Below, piece after piece: positions 46,808-55,026 of a stretch of DNA of 64,000 nucleotides; the first letter of the stretch is position 1; every line of letters starts with the position of its first letter. The position numbers were made by a program, and so were the translations under genes. The stretch is from Thiolapillus brandeum. GTDB lineage: Bacteria; Pseudomonadota; Gammaproteobacteria; Chromatiales; Chromatiaceae. The stretch is from NCBI RefSeq assembly GCF_000828615.1, contig NZ_AP012273.1:2108001-2172000 (forward strand), given 5' to 3'. The notes beneath the pieces are model-generated. The model saw only the letters and a program-made list of their open reading frames with translations. It did not search any database and was not told where the DNA came from.

Positions 46808-48031
46808 ATGGATAGCAGCATCCGTAATTATCTTACTGTTACCGGCGGCTATTGGGCCTTCACCATTACCGACGGCGCCATCCGCATGTTGGTGGTGTTG
46901 TATTTTCACCTGCTGGGCTACTCACCCTTTGAAGTAGCCATGCTTTTTCTGTTCTACGAGTTCTTCGGCATCGTCACCAATCTGGTGGGCGGCTGGCTGG
47001 GGGCACGTATTGGTCTGAATCTGACCATGCACATCGGCATGGCCATGCAGGTGATTGCTCTGGCCATGCTGGCAGTGCCCGATGCCTGGCTTTCGGTGCC
47101 CTATGTGATGGCTGCCCAGGCGCTGTCAGGGATTGCCAAGGATCTCAACAAGATGTCTGCCAAGGCATCGGTGAAAACCCTGATCGGCGGCGATTCGAAC
47201 CGCCAGTTGTTCAAATGGGTGGCCATACTGACAGGGTCCAAGAACGCACTCAAAGGCGGCGGTTTCTTTATCGGCGCTGCGCTGCTGCAATGGGTAGGCT
47301 TTCGCGCTGCATTGCTGGTGCTGGCCGGCATGTTGCTGGTGGTGCTGATCATTACGGCGGTCCTGCTGCCTGCGGGCGTCGGCAAGATGAAAGCCAAACC
47401 CAAGTTCCGCCAGGTGTTCTCCAAGGTACCGGCCATCAACTGGTTGTCCGCGGCCCGCTTCTTTCTTTTCGGCTCCCGGGATGTATGGTTCGTGGTGGGC
47501 CTGCCCGTGTTTCTCTATGACGTGCTGAAATGGGACTTCATGGAAGTGGGTGCCTTTCTTTCCCTGTGGGTCATCGGCTACGGTTTCATACAGGCCAGCG
47601 CGCCCAAACTCATCGGCAGGAGCCATCACGGCAGAGGCCCCGGCGGCAGCGCAGCCCGCTTCTGGGCTTTCGTACTGGCGGTTTTTCCTGCAGGCATCGC
47701 CCTGGGACTCAACTGGGGTTGGCCTGCTGATATCGTCATCATTACCGGTCTGGTTCTGTTCGGTATCGTATTCGCCATCAATTCCGCCGTGCATTCCTAT
47801 CTGATCCTGGCTTACTCTTCTCATGACAAGGTCGCCATGAACGTAGGGTTTTACTACATGGCCAACGCGGGCGGACGCCTGGCAGGTACGGTGTTGTCCG
47901 GTTGGGCCTATCAGGTCTGGGGACTGGAGGGCTGTTTATGGTGGTCCTCTGGGTTCGTTCTCATAGCGGCATTCCTTTCACTGGCTCTGCCCGAGATTCC
48001 CGTTGAAAAAAAGGGCCCTGAAATAGCCTGA
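46808..48031 (+). CDS. arsJ: Organoarsenical efflux MFS transporter ArsJ
   Basis: The 407-residue product is a 12-span major facilitator family protein, beginning SSIRNYLTVTGGYWAFTITD GAIRMLVVLYFHLLGYSPF, with segments LFYEFFGIVTNLVGGWLGAR and FYYMANAGGRLAGTVLSGW. These are typical of ArsJ, which exports 1-arseno-3-phosphoglycerate. It follows the GAPDH gene by 4 bases. No terminator was identified directly after it; a family C repeat lies 46 bases downstream. Confidence 0.92.
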   Translation: MDSSIRNYLTVTGGYWAFTITDGAIRMLVVLYFHLLGYSPFEVAMLFLFYEFFGIVTNLVGGWLGARIGLNLTMHIGMAMQVIALAMLAVPDAWLSVPYVMAAQALSGIAKDLNKMSAKASVKTLIGGDSNRQLFKWVAILTGSKNALKGGGFFIGAALLQWVGFRAALLVLAGMLLVVLIITAVLLPAGVGKMKAKPKFRQVFSKVPAINWLSAARFFLFGSRDVWFVVGLPVFLYDVLKWDFMEVGAFLSLWVIGYGFIQASAPKLIGRSHHGRGPGGSAARFWAFVLAVFPAGIALGLNWGWPADIVIITGLVLFGIVFAINSAVHSYLILAYSSHDKVAMNVGFYYMANAGGRLAGTVLSGWAYQVWGLEGCLWWSSGFVLIAAFLSLALPEIPVEKKGPEIA

Positions 48032-48077
48032 TTACTTTTTTGCATCCCATATACCAATAATAATCCGGTGATGGCAT

Positions 48078-48206
48078 ACGAGCCTCAGCTGATCATCAGA
48101 TCATGGGCAGACACTGGAGCGACACGCCGTGAATACCTCCCTGCCGCCGACGGTCGCTCCAGCATCCACCCATGCGCCGAATATCAAGCCTGCTGAGCTT
48201 CGTAAC
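48078..48206. repeat. Family C repeat, copy 2
   Basis: About 129 bp match 44142-44333 with one internal deletion and a 14-base insertion near the start (GGGCAGACACTG). Shared segments include GCCTCAGCTGATCATCAG, CGACACGCCGTGAATACCTC and CTCCAGCATCCACCCATG. No coding sequence. Confidence 0.65.
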
Positions 48207-48290
48207 TCAATCACCTAAAAATAGTATGGCAGGAAAACATTGGAGTAATATCTCTATTCAATAGAAGCACACAAGGAATGGAAGAAATCA

Positions 48291-48629
48291 GTGATCCGCA
48301 TAATTAGCATCGAATTCCTGCTGATGTTCGTGGTCGGCGCCGTTACGTTCCGTCTTGTCTGGGCCTTTACCGGAAAGACGCTCCCATGCTGGATCAGTGT
48401 ATTGCTGTTGGCGGCATTGATTCTACTGTTTGTTCCCGGGCATATCGACGAATCGCTGATCGTGGAATTTGGTGGAAAACTCCCGGAGAAGTACCCACTT
48501 ACCCCCCTCGCCCTCAATCTTCTACGCTGTGCAGGACTGCTACTTGGTGCTTTGCTGGCAGCCATTGTTATCAGGAAACGCAAAAAGATCGGATTGGAAG
48601 ACCAACCACCCTACGATGATTTTCCCTGA
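48291..48629 (+). CDS. Small membrane protein, unknown
   Basis: The 112-residue product has three hydrophobic stretches (IISIEFLLMFVVGAVTFRLVW, CWISVLLLAALILLFVPG and LLRCAGLLLGALLAAIVI) and a charged C-terminus with PPYDDFP. No family is recognised. It is 61 bases before the ArsP-type permease, which has its own promoter, so a role in arsenic export is only suggested by position. Confidence 0.55.
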   Translation: MIRIISIEFLLMFVVGAVTFRLVWAFTGKTLPCWISVLLLAALILLFVPGHIDESLIVEFGGKLPEKYPLTPLALNLLRCAGLLLGALLAAIVIRKRKKIGLEDQPPYDDFP

Positions 48630-48656
48630 ACATTTCCTGATCAATATATTGTTTGC

Positions 48657-48684
48657 TTGATATATTTGATCATTCGAATATAAT
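48657..48684 (+). promoter_or_regulatory. Promoter of the ArsP-type permease, apparently leaderless
   Basis: TTGATA (48657-48662) and TATAAT (48679-48684) are separated by 16 bases. The TATAAT box is followed by ACACGG and then the ATG at 48691, so transcription should begin at or next to the start codon. The -35 overlaps the TGATATATTTG word shared with 45732-45742, a plausible ArsR site. Confidence 0.65.
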
Positions 48685-48690
48685 ACACGG

Positions 48691-49647
48691 ATGTTTGAAT
48701 CCCTCGGCAATCTGATCGCTTACCAATGGCTGGGGCTGTCACCGGACAGCCACCTTGGCGCAGCACTGCAGTTCTTCGTCATGGACGTGACCAAGATCTT
48801 CGTGCTGCTGGTGCTGGTTATCTATATCATGGGACTGTTGCGTGCCCTGCTCTCACCGGAAAAAGTACGCGAATTCGTGCGCGGCAAGCCCAAATGGCTG
48901 GCACGCACCCTGGCCATTCTGCTGGGCGCCGTCACGCCTTTCTGCTCCTGTTCTTCGGTTCCTTTGTTCATCGGTTTCGTGGAAGCCGGTATTCCCCTGG
49001 GGGTCACCTTCTCCTTTCTCATCGCCAGTCCCATGATCAATGAGGTGGCAGCGGTGATTCTGGTGGGTATTCTGGGCTGGAAACTGGCAGCCCTGTATAT
49101 CCTGTCGGGGCTGGTGGTGGCCTATGTGGGCGGCGTTATCATGGAGCGATTCAAACCCGAAAAATGGGTGGAAGAGTACGTGTGGAAGATTCACATGGGA
49201 GAGATGCAACGCACCAAACCCGATACCTCTCCGGCGGGACGCCACCGGTATGCCTGGCATGAAGTCACGGAAATCGTGGGCCGTATCTGGAAGTGGGTAA
49301 TCATTGGCGTCGCCGTGGGTGCCCTGTTCCACGGGTTTGTACCCGAAGCCTGGGTGAGTGAACACCTGGGTGGCAAGGACAACTGGTGGTCAGTCCCCGC
49401 AGCCGTGCTGCTGGGGGTACCTCTTTACTCCAACGCCACCGGGGTCATTCCCATTGCTGAGGCCATGCTGGGCAAGGGCGTGGCCCTGGGTACGGTACTG
49501 GCACTGATGATGAGCATTGCCGCCCTCTCCCTGCCGGAGATGCTGATCCTGCGCAAGGTCATCAAATGGCCTGCCCTGGCCCTGTACGCCAGCGTGCTGG
49601 CGGTGGCCTTCACCCTGGTAGGCTGGGGCTTCAACCTGGTTTCATGA
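48691..49647 (+). CDS. ArsP-type permease (DUF318 family)
   Basis: The 318-residue product is a multipass membrane protein of the PF03773 permease family, which includes the methylarsenite exporter ArsP. The hallmark VTPFCSCSSVPLFIGFVEAG and SFLIASPMINEVAAVILVGI segments are present, along with GVPLYSNATGVIPIAEAMLG. The FCSCSS cysteines can bind trivalent arsenic. It heads a set with a CC-tailed small protein and a thioredoxin-like protein. Substrate specificity cannot be told from sequence. Confidence 0.85.
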   Translation: MFESLGNLIAYQWLGLSPDSHLGAALQFFVMDVTKIFVLLVLVIYIMGLLRALLSPEKVREFVRGKPKWLARTLAILLGAVTPFCSCSSVPLFIGFVEAGIPLGVTFSFLIASPMINEVAAVILVGILGWKLAALYILSGLVVAYVGGVIMERFKPEKWVEEYVWKIHMGEMQRTKPDTSPAGRHRYAWHEVTEIVGRIWKWVIIGVAVGALFHGFVPEAWVSEHLGGKDNWWSVPAAVLLGVPLYSNATGVIPIAEAMLGKGVALGTVLALMMSIAALSLPEMLILRKVIKWPALALYASVLAVAFTLVGWGFNLVS

Positions 49648-49657
49648 GGAAAGAATC

Positions 49658-49987
49658 ATGACTGACAAACCCGAATTGCATTCCTCCATCGTGGCCATGG
49701 TGTCCCTGGCCTCGGGCATTGCCTCGCGTCATCCCGACATGGGATTGTGCCAACTGGACAAGCTGCGCCAGGCGGGGGTGCCTGAACACCAGATTGCCGC
49801 AGTCATCGAAATCGCACGGCATATTCGCGACGAGGCAGCAGAAAAACTGGACGCGGCATTCGATGAGAAAGCCGGCCTTGAGACACCAAAGCCCACGGCA
49901 AAACCAGCCTCGGGTTTACCGGAGTTGAAGGTGGAAAGCGGGGAAAGCTGCTGCACGCCAACTCCCAGTGGACAATCCTGTTGTTAA
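49658..49987 (+). CDS. Small helical protein with a cysteine-pair tail, arsenic locus
   Basis: I do not recognise a named family. The 109-residue product has two helical segments (MVSLASGIASRHPDMGLCQL, KLRQAGVPEHQIAAVIEIAR) that resemble part of carboxymuconolactone-decarboxylase/AhpD-like folds, a Pro/Lys-rich linker and a tail SGESCCTPTPSGQSCC. The vicinal cysteines at the C-terminus fit As(III) or other soft-metal binding. It starts 10 bases after the permease stop, so it is co-transcribed. Confidence 0.65.
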   Translation: MTDKPELHSSIVAMVSLASGIASRHPDMGLCQLDKLRQAGVPEHQIAAVIEIARHIRDEAAEKLDAAFDEKAGLETPKPTAKPASGLPELKVESGESCCTPTPSGQSCC

Positions 49988-50248
49988 CCCAGATATTTCA
50001 CCAGACCGCTGGAAATTTCGGTGATTTGTTCGGGAAACAAATATTGATGTGCCTATTGGCCAGACTACACTTTATGACCACTACGCGATCCGGTTTTTCC
50101 CGGGATCTTTTTGCCCGGGCTCGCCCGAATCGTCTACAAGTCGATGAACAACATCGACTTTTGTCGATTCGAACGATCCGAACAAAAATCTCTCCAGGAA
50201 AATTCCGGATTCCGGTAAAACATCCGGGTTAGGAAACGGAGCACAGAC
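49988..50248. other. Intergenic region with a long imperfect hairpin
   Basis: These 261 bases contain no ORF of note. A nested inverted repeat at 50126-50171 (CGAATCG outside, AAGTCGATG inside, 5-base loop) could form a long stem in the RNA before the thioredoxin-like gene. The region should also carry its promoter if it is not read from the permease. Confidence 0.4.
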
Positions 50249-50482
50249 ATGAAAAACATTAAGATCCTGGGCAGTGGCTGCGCCAACTGCAAGACAACAT
50301 ACAAACTCATTCAGGAAATCGCCGCAGAAAAAGGCGTGGATGTTGAACTCGAAAAAATCGAGGACATCGGCCAGATCATGAGCTATGGCGTCATGTCCAC
50401 TCCAGGAGTGGTCATCGACGACACCGTGGTACATGCAGGCGGCATACCGGATCGGAAACAGATTCAGGAATGGCTGAACTAA
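50249..50482 (+). CDS. Thioredoxin-fold small redox protein (TM0996/MTH895 family)
   Basis: The 77-residue protein has the active-site motif ILGSGCANCKTTYKLIQEIA (CxxC), the cis-proline loop VMSTPGVVIDDTVVHAGGIP and the C-terminal KQIQEWLN. Such proteins are commonly found next to DUF318 permeases, as here. The CANC motif may deliver electrons or bind metal. A clear hairpin terminator follows its stop. Confidence 0.88.
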   Translation: MKNIKILGSGCANCKTTYKLIQEIAAEKGVDVELEKIEDIGQIMSYGVMSTPGVVIDDTVVHAGGIPDRKQIQEWLN

Positions 50483-50516
50483 GCGCTTTTCAGGACTGTG
50501 CTGCAGAAAAGCGCTT
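50481..50516 (+). terminator. Hairpin terminator after the thioredoxin-like gene
   Basis: AAGCGCTTTTC pairs with GAAAAGCGCTT around a 14-base loop, followed by CTTCTTG. The stem begins in the stop codon TAA. It separates the arsenic set from the convergent alkaline-phosphatase gene. Confidence 0.75.
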
Positions 50517-50602
50517 CTTCTTGAATTGAAGCCAGCTGAAGACCTACCTTGGTGACCCAAATATCGGGCCAGTGCAGCCTTTTGCCCGATACAGTAACGA
50601 GT

Positions 50603-52318
50603 TCATGGTTTATTCTCAGACTGCCCAACCACTTCGCGCAGCATGGTTCCACTTGCCCCGGAAGGCGGCTTGATGCCCATAATCCCGGTGAGCGTCAAGG
50701 CGATGTCTTTGGGTTCCACAGCCCTGCTTATGTGTTGTCCCTTGATGCTCATGCCAGCGAATACCACAGGAACATAGGTGTCGTACTCCCAGGGTCCACC
50801 ATGGTTTGCCGCCATGATCTCACCACCATAGTCATTGATGAAATATTGCGGCTGAAACAGGATGAGCAGATCACCAGAGCGTTTGGGATGAAAGTTGTTC
50901 AGTGCCGCCCTGTTCAGAAAGCTGTCAGGAAGGGCATTATTGCGCAATGCGGCAGAAGAAACAGCCAGCGCCACACCTTTGATCTTCATGATCTCCTGGG
51001 CCACAGCCTGTTCCACTTCCTCCAGATCCAGCCCTTTTTCCTGAATAGCTTCGTGATTGAGGTACAGATAAGGAGGGTAGAACTTCTTGATCAACTGTTG
51101 TCCGATACCAAATTTCTTTTTCAGGGCGATAATGGCTGATTGCCTGTCCCAATGCTCTGGCGACACATAGCCTGAGTCGATACCATATTTCCGGTTGTAG
51201 CCAGGCGCTTCCGGGCCTCCATGATCTGCCGAGAGCACAATCAGGGTATGCTCCAGTCCTATATTCTTGTCGATGTAGGAAAAAAGTTTCGCCAGGGTCC
51301 GATCCAAACGCAAAAGGTTGTCTTCCATCTCCAGGCTGGAAGGACCAAAGATGTGTCCAACATAATCGGTGGAGGAAAAGCTGATGGACAGGTAGTCTGT
51401 GATCTCATCCTTACCGATGTCTTCGGCTTCGATCAGCGCTTTGGCAAATTCCAGGGTCAGTTCATCTCCCACGGGGGAAAAGGTCAAGTAGGTGTTGAAA
51501 TATTTACCCGAGCCTTTTCCGAACCTGTGGGGAAAGGTTTTACCAAACCCCACGATATCCATCTCCCAGTCTTTGTCGTCACCTTTTCCAAACAGGTAAT
51601 TGCTTTTGTCCAGCAGTAGTTTCCATGCCTTGCCGCTGTAGGCTTGCGCCAGCTTTTTCTGGTTCCAGGCATTGACCCATGCCGGATAGTGTTCATAGTA
51701 GTAAGAAGAGCTGATGAAACCACCCGTGGATTTGGAGAACCAGAAGGCTTTTCCGGCATGTCCCGACATGGTGACTGCGCCGCGATCCTTGACGGAAACA
51801 CCAAAAACCCTGGCGGCGCCATTACTGGCAAGACTGAGTTCATCACTGAAGGTTGTTACCAGAATATTGGCAGGCGAACGGCCGTCGCTGGATGCCATTT
51901 TCTGGGTAGTGTCCACCTCGGTGGATTTGTCCACATCCGCGCCTTCTGTCAGCACATGATAGCGGGCATCCTCGATATTGTAGGCCAGCTTATTGGTTTC
52001 CCTGTCGAACCAGACATTGGCGACCATACCGTGTTCTGAGGGGTTTGCGCCCGTGGCAAGTGTGGTATGCCCCACCACGGTTTCTGTATTGGCGTGGGAA
52101 TAGTGGGCATTGGAATACCAGACGCCCTGTTCCTGCAGATAGCGGAATCCCCCTTTTCCCATGTGTTTCATGAACCGGGTTGGCAGATCCCCCCTGAGCT
52201 GATCAACGGTGATTTGAAGAATGAGCTTTGGTTTAGGCGCTTCCCGCGCCTGCAGAACAAGCGGAAACAGGAACAATCCGCAAGCCAGGAGCGCAGTAGA
52301 TAGTATTTTTCCCCACAC
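50603..52318 (-). CDS. Periplasmic alkaline-phosphatase family protein (PafA-like)
   Basis: The 571-residue product has a signal peptide (LSTALLACGLFLFPLVLQA) and the phosphodiesterase/alkaline phosphatase fold: LILQITVDQLRGDLPTRFMK, the catalytic Thr region HANTETVVGHTTLATGANPS, SISFSSTDYVGHIFGPSSLE and VLSADHGGPEAPGYN. These motifs fit PafA-type single-metal-pair phosphatases. The start is GTG at 52318, directly abutting the TAA of the DUF1254 gene (52319-52321), so the two genes are translationally linked. It is the second gene of the pair; substrate unknown. Confidence 0.87.
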   Translation of the reverse strand: MWGKILSTALLACGLFLFPLVLQAREAPKPKLILQITVDQLRGDLPTRFMKHMGKGGFRYLQEQGVWYSNAHYSHANTETVVGHTTLATGANPSEHGMVANVWFDRETNKLAYNIEDARYHVLTEGADVDKSTEVDTTQKMASSDGRSPANILVTTFSDELSLASNGAARVFGVSVKDRGAVTMSGHAGKAFWFSKSTGGFISSSYYYEHYPAWVNAWNQKKLAQAYSGKAWKLLLDKSNYLFGKGDDKDWEMDIVGFGKTFPHRFGKGSGKYFNTYLTFSPVGDELTLEFAKALIEAEDIGKDEITDYLSISFSSTDYVGHIFGPSSLEMEDNLLRLDRTLAKLFSYIDKNIGLEHTLIVLSADHGGPEAPGYNRKYGIDSGYVSPEHWDRQSAIIALKKKFGIGQQLIKKFYPPYLYLNHEAIQEKGLDLEEVEQAVAQEIMKIKGVALAVSSAALRNNALPDSFLNRAALNNFHPKRSGDLLILFQPQYFINDYGGEIMAANHGGPWEYDTYVPVVFAGMSIKGQHISRAVEPKDIALTLTGIMGIKPPSGASGTMLREVVGQSENKP

Positions 52319-53908
52319 TTATTTGACTTCCTCAAAATCATTCAACTGCCAACTTTTGTCGAACCAGGGCTGAAGTGGCCCATACAGCCTAAACAGCACG
52401 AACCATGCCTTTCCAGGAACAGTCTGAGTCCAGTTGGCTTCTTTACCTTCAGGCGCCTTGGGACCATAGTAAAGTGTCACAGAACCATCTTCGTTGTAGA
52501 TCAGCTTGTCCCGCTTGTTGTTCTTGCTGGGATAAGGTTGGGAGGTTTGCAGTTCGGAGCGGGTTTGCGGATCGTACACCACCACTGACCAGAAATCCTT
52601 GGCGGGCACCTTGGCGGGAATGGTCAATTTGTAGTTCTTTTCACCATAGAGAATCTGTCCATTCCTGTCGGTCGTCGCAAAGGCGTAGTTGGAACCAACG
52701 CCGGGGATCTGCAATGCCATAGCCGGCGTGTTGACCGTAGCGGAATAGAAGAAAAGAATCCGTGCATCCAGATTGCGACCATTTTTTCCATGTGTGTCCA
52801 GCCAGCGATAGTCTCCACCGACAAAACCCGTGTACCACTGCTTACCTTTGAACAAATAGGCGTTGGGATCCCTCGGTCGCAGGGAGATGGAGCGCGCCGT
52901 GGCATTGCCCACAGCGACGGCATCAGTAAGGATTTTCTTCATGCGTTCATCGGGGGCAAAGGGTTTGTCCTTGGCAATACCAATGGCCGCAGCGAGGCCG
53001 CGAAGTTCGGGGTCGATGAAATCGACAGGTTCTTTCTGCAGTACAGTATGCAACTCTTCATAGAACTCGAAGTTGTTGGCATGGATGGTGTTGAAAGACT
53101 TTTTGGAGGCATTGATATACACCATTTTCCTGGGATTCTTTGCATCTTTCAGTGGATAGATCTTCAAGCCTGTTCGCCACATTTTTGAGGCCGCGTCCGG
53201 TTTGCCATCTACCAGGAAGCCTCGCAGAATCAGCCAGTTGGTATAGGATCGTGATTGGGCTATCCATACTTTGGCAGGCTTTCCGCCAACATCGATACTG
53301 ATACGGGTATCTTTCTTGGCAGTAATTTCCATACCATTGTCTGTGGGCTTGAGCGGTCCATCATAGTCTGGTGGCAGAATAAGATAAGTGCCTCCTTTCT
53401 TGTGGTCAGGTCCTGGAGCACCCATGTCCACAACAAAACGGAAGAAGGCATCATTGACTGTTCCAGGCCCCGCATTGGGTGGAATTTCAACAATGGTGGG
53501 ACCATTCCTTTGCAGATCCAGAACCGCAGAAGCATAGACCGTATCCGTGTTGCCGGTAAGAAAGAGAGGTTTGGAATCCATCAAATCATCAAATACAACA
53601 ACCTTGTTGTATTCATCCACGCCAAGGTCTTTCAAACCCAGGCGCATGGCTTCTATGGATGCCGCCGGGATAAAGTTCAAAAAGGTCTCCACACCACGTA
53701 GAAAATCCAGATGATCGAAAATCTTGGTGCGTGTTTCTTCCAGGGGCATACCATCGTGAAATTTCAGTTCACCGATACGTGTCTTAACCCTGTCTGGTGT
53801 CATGATCTTTTCGGGAATCCTGGTGTTACTGCTGGATGCAGGAGGCTGATACGCCATCACAGAGCCAGAGAATGCCAGTAGTGCGCCAATCCGCAGTATT
53901 TTTTTCAC
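52319..53908 (-). CDS. DUF1254/DUF1214 exported protein
   Basis: The 529-residue product has a signal peptide (MKKILRIGALLAFSGSVMA) and then a DUF1254 domain (FLNFIPAASIEAMRLGLKD, LFLTGNTDTVYASAVLDLQR) and a C-terminal DUF1214 domain (DFWSVVVYDPQTRSELQT, NEDGSVTLYYGPKAPEGKEA). The family is common in proteobacteria but its function is unknown. It is immediately upstream of, and abuts, the alkaline-phosphatase gene on the same strand. It is divergent from merR, 107 bases away. Confidence 0.88.
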   Translation of the reverse strand: MKKILRIGALLAFSGSVMAYQPPASSSNTRIPEKIMTPDRVKTRIGELKFHDGMPLEETRTKIFDHLDFLRGVETFLNFIPAASIEAMRLGLKDLGVDEYNKVVVFDDLMDSKPLFLTGNTDTVYASAVLDLQRNGPTIVEIPPNAGPGTVNDAFFRFVVDMGAPGPDHKKGGTYLILPPDYDGPLKPTDNGMEITAKKDTRISIDVGGKPAKVWIAQSRSYTNWLILRGFLVDGKPDAASKMWRTGLKIYPLKDAKNPRKMVYINASKKSFNTIHANNFEFYEELHTVLQKEPVDFIDPELRGLAAAIGIAKDKPFAPDERMKKILTDAVAVGNATARSISLRPRDPNAYLFKGKQWYTGFVGGDYRWLDTHGKNGRNLDARILFFYSATVNTPAMALQIPGVGSNYAFATTDRNGQILYGEKNYKLTIPAKVPAKDFWSVVVYDPQTRSELQTSQPYPSKNNKRDKLIYNEDGSVTLYYGPKAPEGKEANWTQTVPGKAWFVLFRLYGPLQPWFDKSWQLNDFEEVK

Positions 53909-54015
53909 TTAATGTAACCTTATAATTGTGATAAACAGTTTATATTGTATAGATTATTATTAGAGGTATACCGATAATCGCCAGTTCTTAGGGAACCTCT
54001 TCCTGAGTTGAAGCC

Positions 54016-54411
54016 ATGAGTACAGCACTGACCATCGGCCACCTCGCCAGACAGGCGGGAGTAAACAGAGAGACGATTCGCTACTATCAGCGTATCGGGC
54101 TTCTGCAAGAGCCCGCCAAACCCTCCACTGGATTCCGCGTCTATCCCAATGAATATATTGACCGGGTTCGCTTCATAAAGCGTGCTCAGCAACTGGGATT
54201 CAGCTTGGGGGAAATCGCCGATCTTCTGGATCTTGGCAACCAGAATTGCACAAATATGCGCAGGCAAGCCGAGGAAAAGAAAGCTCAGATTGCCGCACAG
54301 ATCAAAGACCTGGAAGCGCTGCAAGCCGTTCTGGACAGACTCATCGATGCCTGCCACCAGGGTGATGCCAGGCATTGCCCCATAGCGGATGCGCTCAAAG
54401 GAAAACCCTGA
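54016..54411 (+). CDS. merR: MerR family metal-responsive regulator
   Basis: The 131-residue activator has the winged-helix start LTIGHLARQAGVNRETIRYY QRIGLLQEP, RVYPNEYIDRVRFIKRAQQL, a dimerisation helix and the cysteines C78, C113 and C121. The C78/C113 spacing of 35 is as in mercury MerR (82/117), but the last interval is 8, not 9. It lies convergent to merP and merT, with a MerR-type promoter before merT (55539-55570). Mercury sensing is likely from the neighbours; zinc, lead or copper cannot be excluded. Confidence 0.82.
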   Translation: MSTALTIGHLARQAGVNRETIRYYQRIGLLQEPAKPSTGFRVYPNEYIDRVRFIKRAQQLGFSLGEIADLLDLGNQNCTNMRRQAEEKKAQIAAQIKDLEALQAVLDRLIDACHQGDARHCPIADALKGKP

Positions 54412-54699
54412 CCTGACTCCGCATCACCCCGTCATACGAATGGCAATCCACGTTGGGTTGTCGCTGGCAATGGATGCCATGCTCGTAATGTTCGAACCCG
54501 GCCGCAGAAAATCCGGCGCCAATTCCAAAGCAACCCCTGAGATGCCAATGACCACCGGATATCCAATAAGGGGGACTGTTGCGCTATTCTCTTCGGTTTA
54601 GATTCGATGGCCGCAGCAACAGTACCAGATCCGGTTCCGATGACTACCGGCGGCAGATCATCACCATCTGAATTCGTACTTTCAGGGCCATTCCCATTC
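54412..54699. other. Region between merR and merP: possible broken frame, no call
   Basis: An open frame on the minus strand starts within the end of merP (ATG at 54722) and runs to 54432 (96 residues), with PPVVIGTGSGTVAAA early. Another frame reads PVVIGISGVALELAPDFL at about 54520-54570. Both could be fragments of a degraded gene; a merA N-terminus was considered but not supported. I see nothing firmly coding. Confidence 0.3.
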
Positions 54700-54999
54700 T
54701 TATTTTCTGGCGTGAGACTCATAGCCCGCATTTGCTGTGGCATCCGTCAGCGCTGATACTTCGGTCTTGTCCGGATCATAAACCACGGTTGCCGTTTTGC
54801 TGGCATAGTCAGACTTGGCTTCGATGACTCCTGGTACTTTCTGCAGCGCCTTGCGTACCGTTATGGGACAAAATTTACAGGTCATGCCGGGGACATCCAA
54901 CACCACGGTTTTCGGTTCTCCGGCAAAAACTGTCGTCAATGAAGCAATGAGCAGCAGGGACAGTGCCAGCCGCCATACCATCAAGTATCGATAACGCAT
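54700..54999 (-). CDS. merP: MerP-like periplasmic mercury-binding protein
   Basis: The 99-residue product has a signal peptide (LMVWRLALSLLLIASLTTVFA) and a heavy-metal-associated domain with the motif VPGMTCKFCPITVRKALQKV, the GMTCxxC of MerP, then KTATVVYDPDKTEVSALTDA. MerP carries Hg(II) from the periplasm to MerT. The ATG at 54999 follows GGAGG closely; an in-frame start at 55017 is less likely. It follows merT by 27 bases. No merA follows. Confidence 0.88.
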   Translation of the reverse strand: MRYRYLMVWRLALSLLLIASLTTVFAGEPKTVVLDVPGMTCKFCPITVRKALQKVPGVIEAKSDYASKTATVVYDPDKTEVSALTDATANAGYESHARK

Positions 55000-55026
55000 A
55001 AAAACCTCCAGAAGCACGTGCCCGGC

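Noticed and set aside
54432-54722. Mercuric reductase (merA) fragment after merP
   Set aside because: The Gly-rich start is not a convincing FAD-binding motif and no other MerA segment, such as the redox-active cysteine pair, was found.
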